Assembly: GCF_022376295.1 (NCBI RefSeq)
Contig: NZ_CP060140.1
Location: 1,182,356 to 1,246,355, forward strand
Length of the DNA: 64,000 nucleotides
Reading direction: 5' to 3'
Source of the DNA: Nodularia sphaerocarpa UHCC 0038
GTDB lineage: Bacteria > Cyanobacteriota > Cyanobacteriia > Cyanobacteriales > Nostocaceae
In this document: positions 34,802 through 43,349 of the stretch, piece by piece
Numbering within the stretch: the stretch's first letter is position 1
How the letters are laid out: the number at the start of each line of letters is the position of its first letter
Made by a program: the position numbers and the translations under genes
Notes under the pieces: model-generated
Database searches by the model: none
Seen by the model: the letters and a program-made list of their open reading frames with translations, nothing else
What the model was told of the DNA's origin: nothing

Positions 34802-36940
34802 TCAAACTTCTGAATAAATTCCGGCTTCTTGCTGAGATAAGATCGGCTGAGACGGGGAAACAAAAATATCAGCGCCGTTGACAATAACTCCTAACAAACC
34901 CAGTTCAGATTCAACTAATTGATCAATAGCTTCTCCTAACATATTTTCTTGTGTATGGTTGGGACGTGCTACTAACACTATGCCATCGCTGTAGGGTTGC
35001 ATTAACAAAACATCGTTGGATGAGCTGAGGGCATTAGTATCTAAAATTACTAAATCAAAACGTTCCCGGACATCTGCCATCAGCCGTCGGATTTCGCTTG
35101 ATTCAAGAATTGCAGCAGATTGACGCACAGGGCCAGGGCTGGGAATAATGTATAAATTTTCGACTTCAGGAACTAAGCGGACACATTCATTCAATCTGGC
35201 ATAATAGCGCAGGGGTTCAATGCTGGCATCAATATCGGGGGTGACATTCAGAGATAAAGCATGAGAAGGCGATCGCAAATCAGTTTCGATAATCAAAGTT
35301 CTTTTACCAGCCAGGGCGGAGGCTATACCTAAGTTATAAGCACTCACCGTCTTACCTTCATCGCTGCTAGTACTAGTAATCAATAGCACTTTGAAATCTG
35401 CACCACCAAGGCGGCGCACATTGCTGCGAAACTTTTCATAAAACTCCAAATAGGGAGAATCAGGAGAAAGGATTACAGGTAGGGCGGCTGTGTCCAAATC
35501 ATCCACAGGCATTAAAGGCAATTCTCCCAGATGAGAAACTTCCCGTTGTCTGAGGGTGTCGCGGATATCCTCCCTGGTTTTGAAAGTGCCTTCCAGGGAA
35601 CCCAACAAAAATATTACCCCACCGCCTACTAGCAATCCCAATAAACCACCAATACCCAAAGTCAGAGGTACACTCTGAGCTTGACTAGCATTGTTGCCCA
35701 CGTTCGGTATTTTGGCAATTGTTAAGCTACTAACTGTTTCTGCCTCTGCGGTTTGAGAGTCTGTGAGCTTTGCCTGCATTTGGTTAAAAATCGCTCTTTT
35801 CAGGCCTACTTCCTGTTCTAAACGCGATCGCTCTAGTTGCTTGTTGGGTATTTGAGAATAATCTTGCCGTAATCGTTCTTCTTCTCTGATTTGTTGCGCT
35901 AATTGTTGTTGAAGTGTTTCTCGTTGGGTTTCCAAACCCACCATCTGATTTGCTAGCTGTTGTCGGGCTGGATCTAAATTACTTTGGGCGCGGATACCCG
36001 AAACATTCGCAGCCAGAGGAGCCGCCGTACCGTCACCTCCCACCACTTCACCGGCGCGTTGTTGCAGTAATTCTTCAATAGATTGTTTCTGACGCGCCAA
36101 CTGAATCATTGTCGGGTTTTCAGGTCGTAAATCTTTACTGAGTAAAGTGATTTGAGATTCTACTTGATAAATTTGCAATCGCAAGTTAGAAAGAATCGGA
36201 TCGGCACTCAAAGCCGAAGAAACATAGGCTTGTCCCGCATTTAAACCCAACTTGTCTTGCAAACTCCCAAGTTGGGCATCAATCCCCGCAATAGTTAGTT
36301 GAATTAACCGTTGCTGATTTTGGCTATTAGTTACAGCACCGAGCAAACTACCATTTTCCGCCGCCAATATTGCCGGACGCTCCCGGCGATCATACTGTTC
36401 GAGCTTCTGTTCTGCTGCTTGCAGTTCTGCTTTCGCCTGCGGTATGCGCTCATTAATTTTTTCAATAATTGCGTTTAATCGTCCAGTATTAATGTCACTG
36501 CTCAAGTTAATCATGGCTTGCATTAATTCCAGCAATATCTGCTGCGCTCGCTTGGGATCACTATCCTGATATCTCAACTGAATAATTGAAGATAGTAGTT
36601 GCCCATTACTGTTTCTCTCCGGTAGAGTCAGGGCGACATTTGTGCCAATAGTTTCTGGTTTGACATTGACTTTCGTGGATACAGCTTGAAGAATCTGCTC
36701 TGAGAGCAAAACTTGCTTACTCAGTTCTTGTCCTTGTTGTTGAATTTCAGTTCCTGTTGCGGAGAAGGAAACTGGTGGACGAGTATAAGCAAGTGCTGCG
36801 TCTGCTATGTAGCTCGATGCTGGTTCAGGCAGGATTGCCACCACAGTTGATCCCGCCATCACTAAAGCAAAACTGGCTAATCCAATCCACTTGTATTTAT
36901 CAAAAGCAATCAGATAGCGCTTAACAATTGGTGGAGTCAT
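34802..36940 (-). CDS. Wzc-like polysaccharide copolymerase with tyrosine-kinase-like domain
   Basis: A 712-residue inner-membrane protein of exopolysaccharide export. A first helix (about 17-36) is followed by a long periplasmic coiled-coil/Wzz region (about 60-425), then a second helix (about 432-455, 'GLLGLLVGGGVIFLLG') and a cytoplasmic P-loop domain. Walker A is 'STSSDEGKTVSAYN', weaker than the G-E-G-K-S form of true BY-kinases. Walker A' is 'TLIIETDLRSPS' (normally D-x-D-x-R) and Walker B is 'LVILDTNAL'. The C-terminus lacks a tyrosine cluster, having one Tyr in the last few residues. It lies downstream of the Wza-like gene, as expected for a Wza-Wzc pair. Confidence 0.85.
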   Translation of the reverse strand: MTPPIVKRYLIAFDKYKWIGLASFALVMAGSTVVAILPEPASSYIADAALAYTRPPVSFSATGTEIQQQGQELSKQVLLSEQILQAVSTKVNVKPETIGTNVALTLPERNSNGQLLSSIIQLRYQDSDPKRAQQILLELMQAMINLSSDINTGRLNAIIEKINERIPQAKAELQAAEQKLEQYDRRERPAILAAENGSLLGAVTNSQNQQRLIQLTIAGIDAQLGSLQDKLGLNAGQAYVSSALSADPILSNLRLQIYQVESQITLLSKDLRPENPTMIQLARQKQSIEELLQQRAGEVVGGDGTAAPLAANVSGIRAQSNLDPARQQLANQMVGLETQRETLQQQLAQQIREEERLRQDYSQIPNKQLERSRLEQEVGLKRAIFNQMQAKLTDSQTAEAETVSSLTIAKIPNVGNNASQAQSVPLTLGIGGLLGLLVGGGVIFLLGSLEGTFKTREDIRDTLRQREVSHLGELPLMPVDDLDTAALPVILSPDSPYLEFYEKFRSNVRRLGGADFKVLLITSTSSDEGKTVSAYNLGIASALAGKRTLIIETDLRSPSHALSLNVTPDIDASIEPLRYYARLNECVRLVPEVENLYIIPSPGPVRQSAAILESSEIRRLMADVRERFDLVILDTNALSSSNDVLLMQPYSDGIVLVARPNHTQENMLGEAIDQLVESELGLLGVIVNGADIFVSPSQPILSQQEAGIYSEV

Positions 36941-37238
36941 AATAAAGGTATATTTAGAAGTATACTACTGAGGTTTTTCATAAATTAGATAGTAGTTCCA
37001 TAATACAGCTGTGCGGAAATCAACCACCCATTTTCTATGCATTTAACCCTTGCTGTCTCGTAATGACGTAAAGCCCTTACGGGCATAACTGCGCTGAACC
37101 TTTAGCGTGCCGTCGTCCGCCATTACGAATTATAAATTACAAACAAACCCTTGCTATCTCCTAATTAGGAATTACTTACAGCCTGCGGCCTAGCTGCGGT
37201 TAGAGCGTAGGGGGCGAAGCATCGTTAAGAATTACAAA
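36941..37238. other. Non-coding gap Wzc-like to Wza-like
   Basis: 298 bases containing two segments with repeated ATTACGAATTATAAATTAC / GAATTACAAATTAC ends (about 37062-37142 and 37160-37238). They look like small dispersed repeats, with GTAATGACGTAAAGCCCTTA and CCGCCATTACGAATTA as possible arms. No gene is apparent. Confidence 0.4.
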
Positions 37239-38342
37239 TTACCTCCTGTTAAAGTTTTCAAAGAAATTCAGGAAACCCCGGATATTGAAAAAGGGTTGTG
37301 TAATAGTACCGAGGAAATTAGTAATTCTGCCAACTAAATTACGTCCCACAACAATGACATCATTATCTTGAAGTGGCACATTTTGAGATGCATCGCCAGC
37401 CAAAGCTTTTCGCGCATCCAATTTCTGGGTGACAGCTCTACCTTGTTCGGGATCGAAGCGAACCAGGGCAATATCCCGGAGATTAGCACGATCTAGATTG
37501 ATTCCTGCTAAAACATCGATAAAACTACTTCCATTAGGTAGTGCTTGAGTCACCATTCCTGACGCAGTGTAATTTAAAACCCGGACGCGAATTTGTGGTA
37601 CAGCCAGGGATGAACGAGCGACTAAGTTGCGATCGTAACCGTCTTGCGTACCGACTTCTTGACGTGGGATGATAATCGCATCGCCATCTTGTAAGCGTAA
37701 ACTCGGTAGTGATCCGTCATTCTGCAATACTGCATACAAGTCCACAGTTTGTGAAATCACAGAACCATCCATCAACCTCCGACGGACTTTCACCTGCCGC
37801 AGGTCTGCGCTCATTGTAGAACCACCAGCGATGAATAGAGCATCAGAAACACGGGGTGTTGAGGAAGCAACAGGATAAATTCCTGGTCGAAACACTTCAC
37901 CGCTAATAGTGATTTGAACTGGTCTTGGTCTGGCTAATGACACTACCAACATCGGTTCCACTAAAACATCACTTAAACTCAAGCGAATTTTTTCTTGTGC
38001 TTCTGCCAAGCTCAAGCCCTGTACAGAAACTGTTCCCACTTGCGGAACCACTATATTACCTTCTGGATCAATTTGGGCTTGAAAACTCGCATCTGGGCGC
38101 AGCCCTGTTAAAGATAAAACTACTACAGGATCAATTACAAAACGATTCAGCGACACCCGAATTTTTTCTTGTGCTTCTGACAAGGTTAAACCTTTTAGCG
38201 ACACCGTACCTATTAGTGGCACGATAATGTTGCCTTCTGGATTGATAGAGGATTGAAAACTCAAATCAGGGAAACGCTGAACAGCAACGGTAATCGTATC
38301 TCCTGGACCTAACCGATAGGGGCCAGGCGGGCGCTGAAACAC
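37239..38342 (-). CDS. Wza-like polysaccharide export protein (SLBB), main part; 5' frame broken
   Basis: Outer-membrane auxiliary export protein. After 'YRLGPGDTITVAVQRFPDL' come two tandem polysaccharide-export modules: 'INPEGNIIVPLIGTVSLKGL' and about 65 residues later 'IDPEGNIVVPQVGTVSVQGL', so the domain is duplicated. An SLBB soluble-ligand-binding segment follows ('ITISGEVFRPGIYPV' and 'VDVLAGINL'-type repeats). The apparent start is a GTG at 38342 ('MFQRPPGPYRLGPGD'). That start lacks a signal peptide and lies inside a longer gene: the frame upstream (38309-38710) encodes the signal peptide and ends with the same 'LGPGD' pattern. One lost base near 38349 would explain the break. Confidence 0.85.
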   Translation of the reverse strand: MFQRPPGPYRLGPGDTITVAVQRFPDLSFQSSINPEGNIIVPLIGTVSLKGLTLSEAQEKIRVSLNRFVIDPVVVLSLTGLRPDASFQAQIDPEGNIVVPQVGTVSVQGLSLAEAQEKIRLSLSDVLVEPMLVVSLARPRPVQITISGEVFRPGIYPVASSTPRVSDALFIAGGSTMSADLRQVKVRRRLMDGSVISQTVDLYAVLQNDGSLPSLRLQDGDAIIIPRQEVGTQDGYDRNLVARSSLAVPQIRVRVLNYTASGMVTQALPNGSSFIDVLAGINLDRANLRDIALVRFDPEQGRAVTQKLDARKALAGDASQNVPLQDNDVIVVGRNLVGRITNFLGTITQPFFNIRGFLNFFENFNRR

Positions 38343-38710
38343 AACGCTAAGACATCTCCCGGCCCCAAAAGATAGCGACTGAGTTCGGCACCAACCTGGT
38401 CATTAAAACCCTCAGCACCAGATGGAGGCGACGGTGGTTGTAACAGTTGTGGGACATCAACAGCACCAGATGGAGGCGACGTTGGTTGTAAAAGTGGTGG
38501 GGCATCAACAGCACCAGATGGAGGCGACGTTGGTTGTAAAAGTTGTGGGACATCAACAGCACCAGATGGGAGGATGGGTAATTGCCCAATGGATTTCTCC
38601 GGAGTTGATAAAGGTTGGGCAACAACAGGTTGGACAGCAGCTGTCAATAAAATACTTGCTTCAAAACTGACAAAATATAGGGCGCTGAATAATGCACGCA
38701 TATCAAACAT
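38309..38710 (-). CDS. N-terminal fragment of the Wza-like export protein, out of frame with the main part
   Basis: A 133-residue frame. It has a signal peptide ('ALYFVSFEASILLTAAVQPV', cut near 'AQP') and then a proline-rich linker made of three 16-residue repeats of the type 'PSGAVDVPQLLQPTSP'. It ends 'FNDQVGAELSRYLLGPGDVL' before leaving the reading frame and stopping within 24 residues ('ALCFSARLAPIG'). Inserting one base after the codon for 'VL' (for example tta-agc-gtt-gtg) restores 'VLSVVFQRPPGPYRLGPGD' and joins it to the downstream frame. The linker may be variable in copy number. It should be treated as part of the same gene. Confidence 0.8.
   Translation of the reverse strand: MFDMRALFSALYFVSFEASILLTAAVQPVVAQPLSTPEKSIGQLPILPSGAVDVPQLLQPTSPPSGAVDAPPLLQPTSPPSGAVDVPQLLQPPSPPSGAEGFNDQVGAELSRYLLGPGDVLALCFSARLAPIG
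38412..38570. repeat. 48-bp coding tandem repeat (three copies)
   Basis: Three direct copies of a 48-base unit encoding P-S-G-A-V-D-(V/A)-P-x-L-L-Q-P-x-S-P in the linker of the Wza-like protein. Copies 1 and 3 are nearly identical at the DNA level, with copy 2 changed at two codons. Confidence 0.8.
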
Positions 38711-38855
38711 GGAATTATGGTAAAACTGAGGTCAAAGTAAGTCCCACCGATTGATGATTTTACTTTGAAGATATTTTAAATCTTGAACCGTATGGTTTCG
38801 TTGATAATTTTGTACTTTATTATTTCTGCACAAACCAACGCACTCGTGATTTTTT

Positions 38856-39578
38856 TTAGAAAGGACTTGCCATCAATGTCGCTTGTACTGTTTGACCAAT
38901 AGACTCAGCTAAAGCCCAAGTAGTTTCCACGTCGCCTAAAGGTTCCATAGGAATCATTATGCTTACACTAACCCAAGGAATGCGATCTTTATGCCATTGT
39001 GCCAGTTGATCTGCCAGAAACCAGCGCACAGGTGATGGATGTCCACCATTGGGGGTGGCATACCATTGCAAGACAGCGAAAGTTTCCTGTTGGGTGGAGA
39101 CGCGAAAGAACCTTGCTTCTACCTTCGTTTGAGCATTTGAACCTGATTTTGGGGGTCGGTTGACAGTAAATTGGGCAGATCGATATTGAGCAATATCCCA
39201 TCGTTTCCAGCGAGATTTTCCCCAGCTATTAATATCCGTCCATTCTACCTCTGGTTGATCCATCGGACCGTTTTGCGGATGCAAAAGTAATATAGCCTGG
39301 TTTTGGGTGCCTTCTTGCTTGAGAATCTGCAATGACCATTTACCTGTACCTACGAATTGTTCAGCTTGTTCAACAGTTTGCCAGTCAGGAAGGGTGATCC
39401 CGATTTTACGTATCTGTCTCAATTCTGTCAGGTTGGGAACAGGTGCTGGTTGTTTCCATTGCCAGCGTCCTGTCAGGTATCCGGGAAGTCCTTTGATTAT
39501 CAATAGCAGTAATAACAACAACAGCACTGTTACATGAGTTGTTGGCTTGTCTTTGAAAAACTTGGATAAGGGATTCAT
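38856..39578 (-). CDS. Cyanoexosortase system-associated protein
   Basis: A 240-residue protein with one N-terminal membrane segment ('VTVLLLLLLLLIIKG', 17-31) and a soluble, presumably periplasmic domain. Blocks such as 'LPDWQTVEQAEQFVGTGKWS', 'ILLLHPQNGPMDQPEVEWTD' and 'AQYRSAQFTV' match my recollection of the EpsI-like partner of cyanoexosortases. It lies on the same strand as the exosortase (41184-42083), but a TnpB insertion (39618-40943) now separates the two. The reaction is unknown; by analogy with EpsI it works with the exosortase in exporting or anchoring envelope material. Confidence 0.75.
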   Translation of the reverse strand: MNPLSKFFKDKPTTHVTVLLLLLLLLIIKGLPGYLTGRWQWKQPAPVPNLTELRQIRKIGITLPDWQTVEQAEQFVGTGKWSLQILKQEGTQNQAILLLHPQNGPMDQPEVEWTDINSWGKSRWKRWDIAQYRSAQFTVNRPPKSGSNAQTKVEARFFRVSTQQETFAVLQWYATPNGGHPSPVRWFLADQLAQWHKDRIPWVSVSIMIPMEPLGDVETTWALAESIGQTVQATLMASPF

Positions 39579-39617
39579 CAGTAAAAATTGCCATAGTTAC
39601 GCAAAATCTTACGTCAA

Positions 39618-40943
39618 CTACCCACCACTGAGCGGAGTACCGCTACAGTGGGGGCTTGTATCTGAACTCCACCGCAATTCTGAGAACCTTTGCAGGATTT
39701 CAGCTTTGGTTTCGCGGCTCGACAGATTAGGGGATGCTGACAAAATCCCCGTACTCATCCAGTCTTGCCGGACGAGCAACGTTCTCATGGCGATATTTCT
39801 GGAGCCAATCAAATCTGCATGAAGTTCGTGACCGCAGCATTCACAACGAAACAACAAACCTTTATTTGGTCTATTAGTATCTGAGGTATGCCCACACTTA
39901 GGGCAACTTTTCGATGTGTAATGAGCGGGTACTTTAGTAGCTAGAGAACCATTTAGATGAGCTTTATAGTCAATATAGCCATGTAATTCGGCAAATGACC
40001 ACTTAGCTTGATTTCGATTAGCTCTACGCTGTTTCTTGCTAGCCTTTTTACCCGTTCTAGACTTCATTCTATCCCGGATTCCGGTGAGATTTTCCAGTCC
40101 AATTAGACTATGAGGTTTAGCAATTTCTTTGCTGATTTGGTGGTTCACGTCAGCGATAAACCGTCTTTCTCGCCCAGATAAAGCAATTAATCTACGCTTT
40201 GCCGAACGAGTGCCTTGACGCTGAAGAGTTTGTCTAGCCTTGTGATAACGATGAGCTTTGTGTCTTGCTTCCGAACCTGAGTAGAATTTAGACTGATTAC
40301 TTAAGTCTGTTTCTACAGCCAGATAACGCATCCCGACATCGACACCAGAAACTCTGGTTATTTTCAGTGGGTCAGCTTCAGGCGTTTCTACTTCGATGCT
40401 TACCATGAGATAGTAAGTTTGAGAAGAACGCTGATAGACAATCTTTGCGGCTCCAATTCTTGCACCATTGGCAATCAAATCTAGATGCTGATTGTATCCA
40501 ACATACGGGACTACTATCCGACCTTCGAGGGTGATGATACTCACCTGTCGCTCGGTCTTAAAGGAATAGTCTCTGTGATAGTTCAAGGTACAGGTTCGAG
40601 AAACATATTTAGGTGCTTGGTCTAGCCCTTTGTAGCGTTTCTTGGTGTAGCCTTTAGCAATAGCATCAATAGATTGTTTTACCTTAGTCCAGAGGGTTTT
40701 ATAAGTTGCAGATACTTGTCTAGGTACGTTGCAAGCCATTTGCGCTCCCAGCCCAAATCTGACACGCAGATCCTTATAGACAGCCTTCTGTAACTTGGCT
40801 CCATTACTGATTTTACCCATGTCAAAGGCGACCCGTGAAGTATAGTTCAAAGCATCGCGATAGGCTAAAGCAGTCTGAGATACTAAGTTTTTTTGCTCGG
40901 CGGTCAGGTTTAGTTTCAGCTTGGCGGTGATGATTTGTGACAT
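39618..40943 (-). CDS. tnpB: TnpB, IS200/IS605-family RNA-guided nuclease (transposon-encoded)
   Basis: A 441-residue TnpB from ATG 40943; upstream in-frame codons to 41006 are less typical. RuvC-I is 'SGVDVGMRYLAVETD' (first Asp), RuvC-II is 'LIGLENLTGI' (Glu), and RuvC-III is 'ELHADLIGSRNIAMR' (Asp). The four-cysteine zinc finger 'CPKCGHTSDTN...FRCECCG' lies between the last two. All catalytic residues are present, so it looks active. No TnpA is adjacent (solo TnpB). The last codons run into a hairpin at 39621-39653, consistent with a right end and an omega-RNA scaffold overlapping the 3' end of the gene. It sits between the cyanoexosortase and its associated gene. Confidence 0.92.
   Translation of the reverse strand: MSQIITAKLKLNLTAEQKNLVSQTALAYRDALNYTSRVAFDMGKISNGAKLQKAVYKDLRVRFGLGAQMACNVPRQVSATYKTLWTKVKQSIDAIAKGYTKKRYKGLDQAPKYVSRTCTLNYHRDYSFKTERQVSIITLEGRIVVPYVGYNQHLDLIANGARIGAAKIVYQRSSQTYYLMVSIEVETPEADPLKITRVSGVDVGMRYLAVETDLSNQSKFYSGSEARHKAHRYHKARQTLQRQGTRSAKRRLIALSGRERRFIADVNHQISKEIAKPHSLIGLENLTGIRDRMKSRTGKKASKKQRRANRNQAKWSFAELHGYIDYKAHLNGSLATKVPAHYTSKSCPKCGHTSDTNRPNKGLLFRCECCGHELHADLIGSRNIAMRTLLVRQDWMSTGILSASPNLSSRETKAEILQRFSELRWSSDTSPHCSGTPLSGG
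39621..39653 (-). repeat. Right-end hairpin of the TnpB element (omega-RNA end)
   Basis: On the minus strand CCCACTGTAGCGG, a short loop, then CCGCTCAGTGGTGGG fold with a small bulge, followed by TAGTTGACG. The hairpin overlaps the end of tnpB. IS200/IS605 right ends are subterminal hairpins of this kind. Confidence 0.55.
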
Positions 40944-41183
40944 TATCTTCACGAATTGTGATATTACCTTATCTCGTGAAGACAGAACAAGCAAGGTTTC
41001 GGACAAAGGATTTGCTCATCTCCTCATACCCGTCCTCCTTCCAAGAGCTACGCTTGTTGGTTTCGCACGGGCTTCTGTATTTTATTAAATCCACATTACT
41101 AGGGAAGTATTGGTCAATCTAAAATGGCAAATCTAAAATCGAAAATTGTTTGACCAGTCTTTCCCCTTTCTTGGTCTATTTCC

Positions 41184-42083
41184 TTATCTGGCATTTTCCG
41201 TTTCTTCCCCAAGTTCTGAATCTGTGGAGAAATAGTTATTCATCCAATTCAGCAAAGGTACTAATAACAGCAGCATACCAGCCGAGTAAAGGTCTCCACC
41301 CCAACTGTCATGTAGCCATTTAAAAGCTGCCTCGCGACCTGTGCCGTGAAAGAAGCTGAGTAAAGTGTTACGAATAATGTTGGCAACAATGCTGATGACT
41401 AGGGCAGAAGATAAAAACCAAGTTGTAGTGCGGCGTGAAGATAATGCACCCGTCCAATACAGCAGCATCAAACTGACGTAAAAAGTCGTAAACAACATTT
41501 TTAGCCCTGCACAATAAGGGGCAACTTCGACAATTCGTCCATTTACGTATATATTGATTTGATCAACTACTACTTCCATTCCCAGTTGATTCAGGATGAA
41601 GCCTGCTGTACCGGCAATGAAGCTTTGGAGAGGTAAGGTGTAGGGAACGACGAGGTAGGGTAAGGCGGTTGGGGTTGCTAAAAATATCAGCAGCAAAGCA
41701 AATGCTTGCAGTCGGAAACCTGGTATGCCTTTGAACCACAAGCACAATCCTGCCAGTATTGTCGGTAGGGAAACATTTACCCACTCTGGAATACCACTGA
41801 GATAAAATACTCCCCCTATTGAGAGCAAAACAGCACCTAAAGGATGGGCTGTATCTTTTAGTCGATGCCATTTTTTGCGGTTTAACCAAATCAGGTAAGC
41901 AGCAAATGGCAGACCAATAATACCGTGGCTAAAGTATTCGTGTTCGATACTAATGCTTTTGTTTAGCCAACCATCTAGCCAGTGGAGCAAGACAGGGGCA
42001 TAGAGCAGCACCAAAAAGCCGAAAATGGCTATGTTGAGCCATTGTCCCGTGTTTCTTTGTTTTAGCTGTTGCTGAAGTGCCAT
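41184..42083 (-). CDS. Cyanoexosortase (exosortase/archaeosortase family, probably type B)
   Basis: A 299-residue integral membrane transpeptidase-like protein with about eight helices. The exosortase triad is visible: Cys191 in 'VEVAPYCAGLKML', Arg238 in 'ANIIRNTLLSFFHG' and His258 in 'KWLHDSWGG' (or His246). 'FSHGIIGLPFAAYLIW' near the N-terminus is the conserved EpsH start. Exosortases process C-terminal sorting signals and are coupled to exopolysaccharide loci. I chose ATG 42083; a TTG four codons earlier is possible. It is part of the minus-strand locus from the aminotransferase (upstream) to Wza/Wzc (downstream). The A/B subtype is inferred. Confidence 0.85.
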   Translation of the reverse strand: MALQQQLKQRNTGQWLNIAIFGFLVLLYAPVLLHWLDGWLNKSISIEHEYFSHGIIGLPFAAYLIWLNRKKWHRLKDTAHPLGAVLLSIGGVFYLSGIPEWVNVSLPTILAGLCLWFKGIPGFRLQAFALLLIFLATPTALPYLVVPYTLPLQSFIAGTAGFILNQLGMEVVVDQINIYVNGRIVEVAPYCAGLKMLFTTFYVSLMLLYWTGALSSRRTTTWFLSSALVISIVANIIRNTLLSFFHGTGREAAFKWLHDSWGGDLYSAGMLLLLVPLLNWMNNYFSTDSELGEETENAR

Positions 42084-42191
42084 GATTTTAAACAATTAAA
42101 ATTAACATCTCACAATCCACAAATTTATCCCAGGAACTGAGGGCAGTTGTTTGGCTATGGATGACGGAAATACGGAATTAAGGCTTGTCAA

Positions 42192-43349
42192 TTAAATACA
42201 TAGTAACTTTTGGGCTTGATCATTGAGAGCAGATGCAATAGCTGCTACAACTTCTTTGATTTGGTTACTGTTTAAGCCTGGGTACATGGGTAAGGATAAT
42301 ATTTGATTTGTGAGCTTTTCTGCTTGGGGAAAGTCTCCTTGTTTATACCCTAAGTCGGTGAAGGCTGGTTGCAGATGGCAAGGAATGGGGTAGTGAATGC
42401 CGGTTTGAATTCCCACTGCTGTGAGTTTGTCTTGGATTTGCTGGCGTTCTAGGGTACAAGAATCTTCAACTTTAATAACATAAAGGTGATAAACGTGTCC
42501 GGTGCTGCTTTGGTTTTGCAGAGGAATAATGCCGGCAGATGCTAGGGGTGCTAGTTCAAGATCATACTGCTGGGCGATTGTCAGGCGATCGCCATTCCAT
42601 TGCGGCAAATGTGGTAATTTTTCTAATAACACTGCTGCTTGCAATGTATCCAAACGACTGTTAGTTCCTGATTCTACATGAAAATACTTTTGGGATGCGC
42701 CATAATTTCGCAAGCGCTTCATTTTCTGAGCTACATCTGAATCTCGCGTTAGCAGCATCCCGCCATCCCCAAATGCTCCTAAATTTTTGCTGGGATAGAA
42801 ACTAAAAGCCGCAGCTATCCCCACCGAACCAGCGCGATATCCGTCTCTTTGGGCTAAATGTGCCTGGGCTGCATCTTCAAAAATCAGCAGTTTATAAGTA
42901 TCAGCTAAGTCTAATAGCTGTTGCGGTGAGACCATCTGTCCATAGAGATGTACGGGAATAATCGCTTTTGTCTGTGGTGTAATTGCTTTGGCGGCTGCTT
43001 CTAGGTCAATTAAAGCTGTTTGCGGATCACAGTCTACCAGAACAGGCTTGGCTCCAGCCCGTAAAACTCCAATCAATGTGGCTACAAAGGTGTTAGCTGG
43101 TAAAATTACTTGATCACCAGCACCAATATTACAGGCTTGTAATCCAAGAGCGATCGCATCTGTTCCTGATGCCACACCTATACCATATTCTGTGCCAGAT
43201 GCTGCGGCAAAAGCAGCTTCAAAATCTGACAATGCTTTCCCTAAAATAAAATCTCCCTGTGCCAATACAGCCTGTATTGCCTGTTGCAATTGCTCTTGAA
43301 TCGGCTGGTGTTGTAAATTCAGGTCTACAAAAGGAATTTTACAATTCAT
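42192..43349 (-). CDS. DegT/DnrJ/EryC1/StrS-type sugar aminotransferase
   Basis: A 385-residue PLP enzyme that aminates nucleotide-linked keto-sugars. 'PFVDLNLQHQPI' at the start, 'GVASGTDAIALGL', 'IFEDAAQAHLAQ' (PLP-binding Asp) and 'FYPSKNLGAFGDGG' with the Schiff-base Lys188 are diagnostic. ATG 43349 is chosen because AGGA lies seven bases upstream. The frame extends to a TTG at 43370. It is the first gene of the exosortase/exopolysaccharide locus and probably supplies an amino sugar for the polymer. A divergent 700-base AT-rich gap separates it from the GAF protein. Confidence 0.92.
   Translation of the reverse strand: MNCKIPFVDLNLQHQPIQEQLQQAIQAVLAQGDFILGKALSDFEAAFAAASGTEYGIGVASGTDAIALGLQACNIGAGDQVILPANTFVATLIGVLRAGAKPVLVDCDPQTALIDLEAAAKAITPQTKAIIPVHLYGQMVSPQQLLDLADTYKLLIFEDAAQAHLAQRDGYRAGSVGIAAAFSFYPSKNLGAFGDGGMLLTRDSDVAQKMKRLRNYGASQKYFHVESGTNSRLDTLQAAVLLEKLPHLPQWNGDRLTIAQQYDLELAPLASAGIIPLQNQSSTGHVYHLYVIKVEDSCTLERQQIQDKLTAVGIQTGIHYPIPCHLQPAFTDLGYKQGDFPQAEKLTNQILSLPMYPGLNSNQIKEVVAAIASALNDQAQKLLCI

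Larger units (their letters stand above)
39600..41100 (-). mobile_element. Solo TnpB insertion element; boundaries approximate
   Basis: The element comprises tnpB, its right-end hairpin (39621-39653) and about 150 bases upstream of the gene. The latter contain AAGCCCGTGCGAAACC followed by an AGCGTAGCTCTTGG-type fold and may be the left end. I cannot fix the exact termini without a related empty site. No target duplication is expected for this family. Confidence 0.5.

Noticed and set aside
39547..39822. 91-codon plus-strand frame across the TnpB end
   Set aside because: Antisense to tnpB and its hairpin; composition follows the opposite strand.
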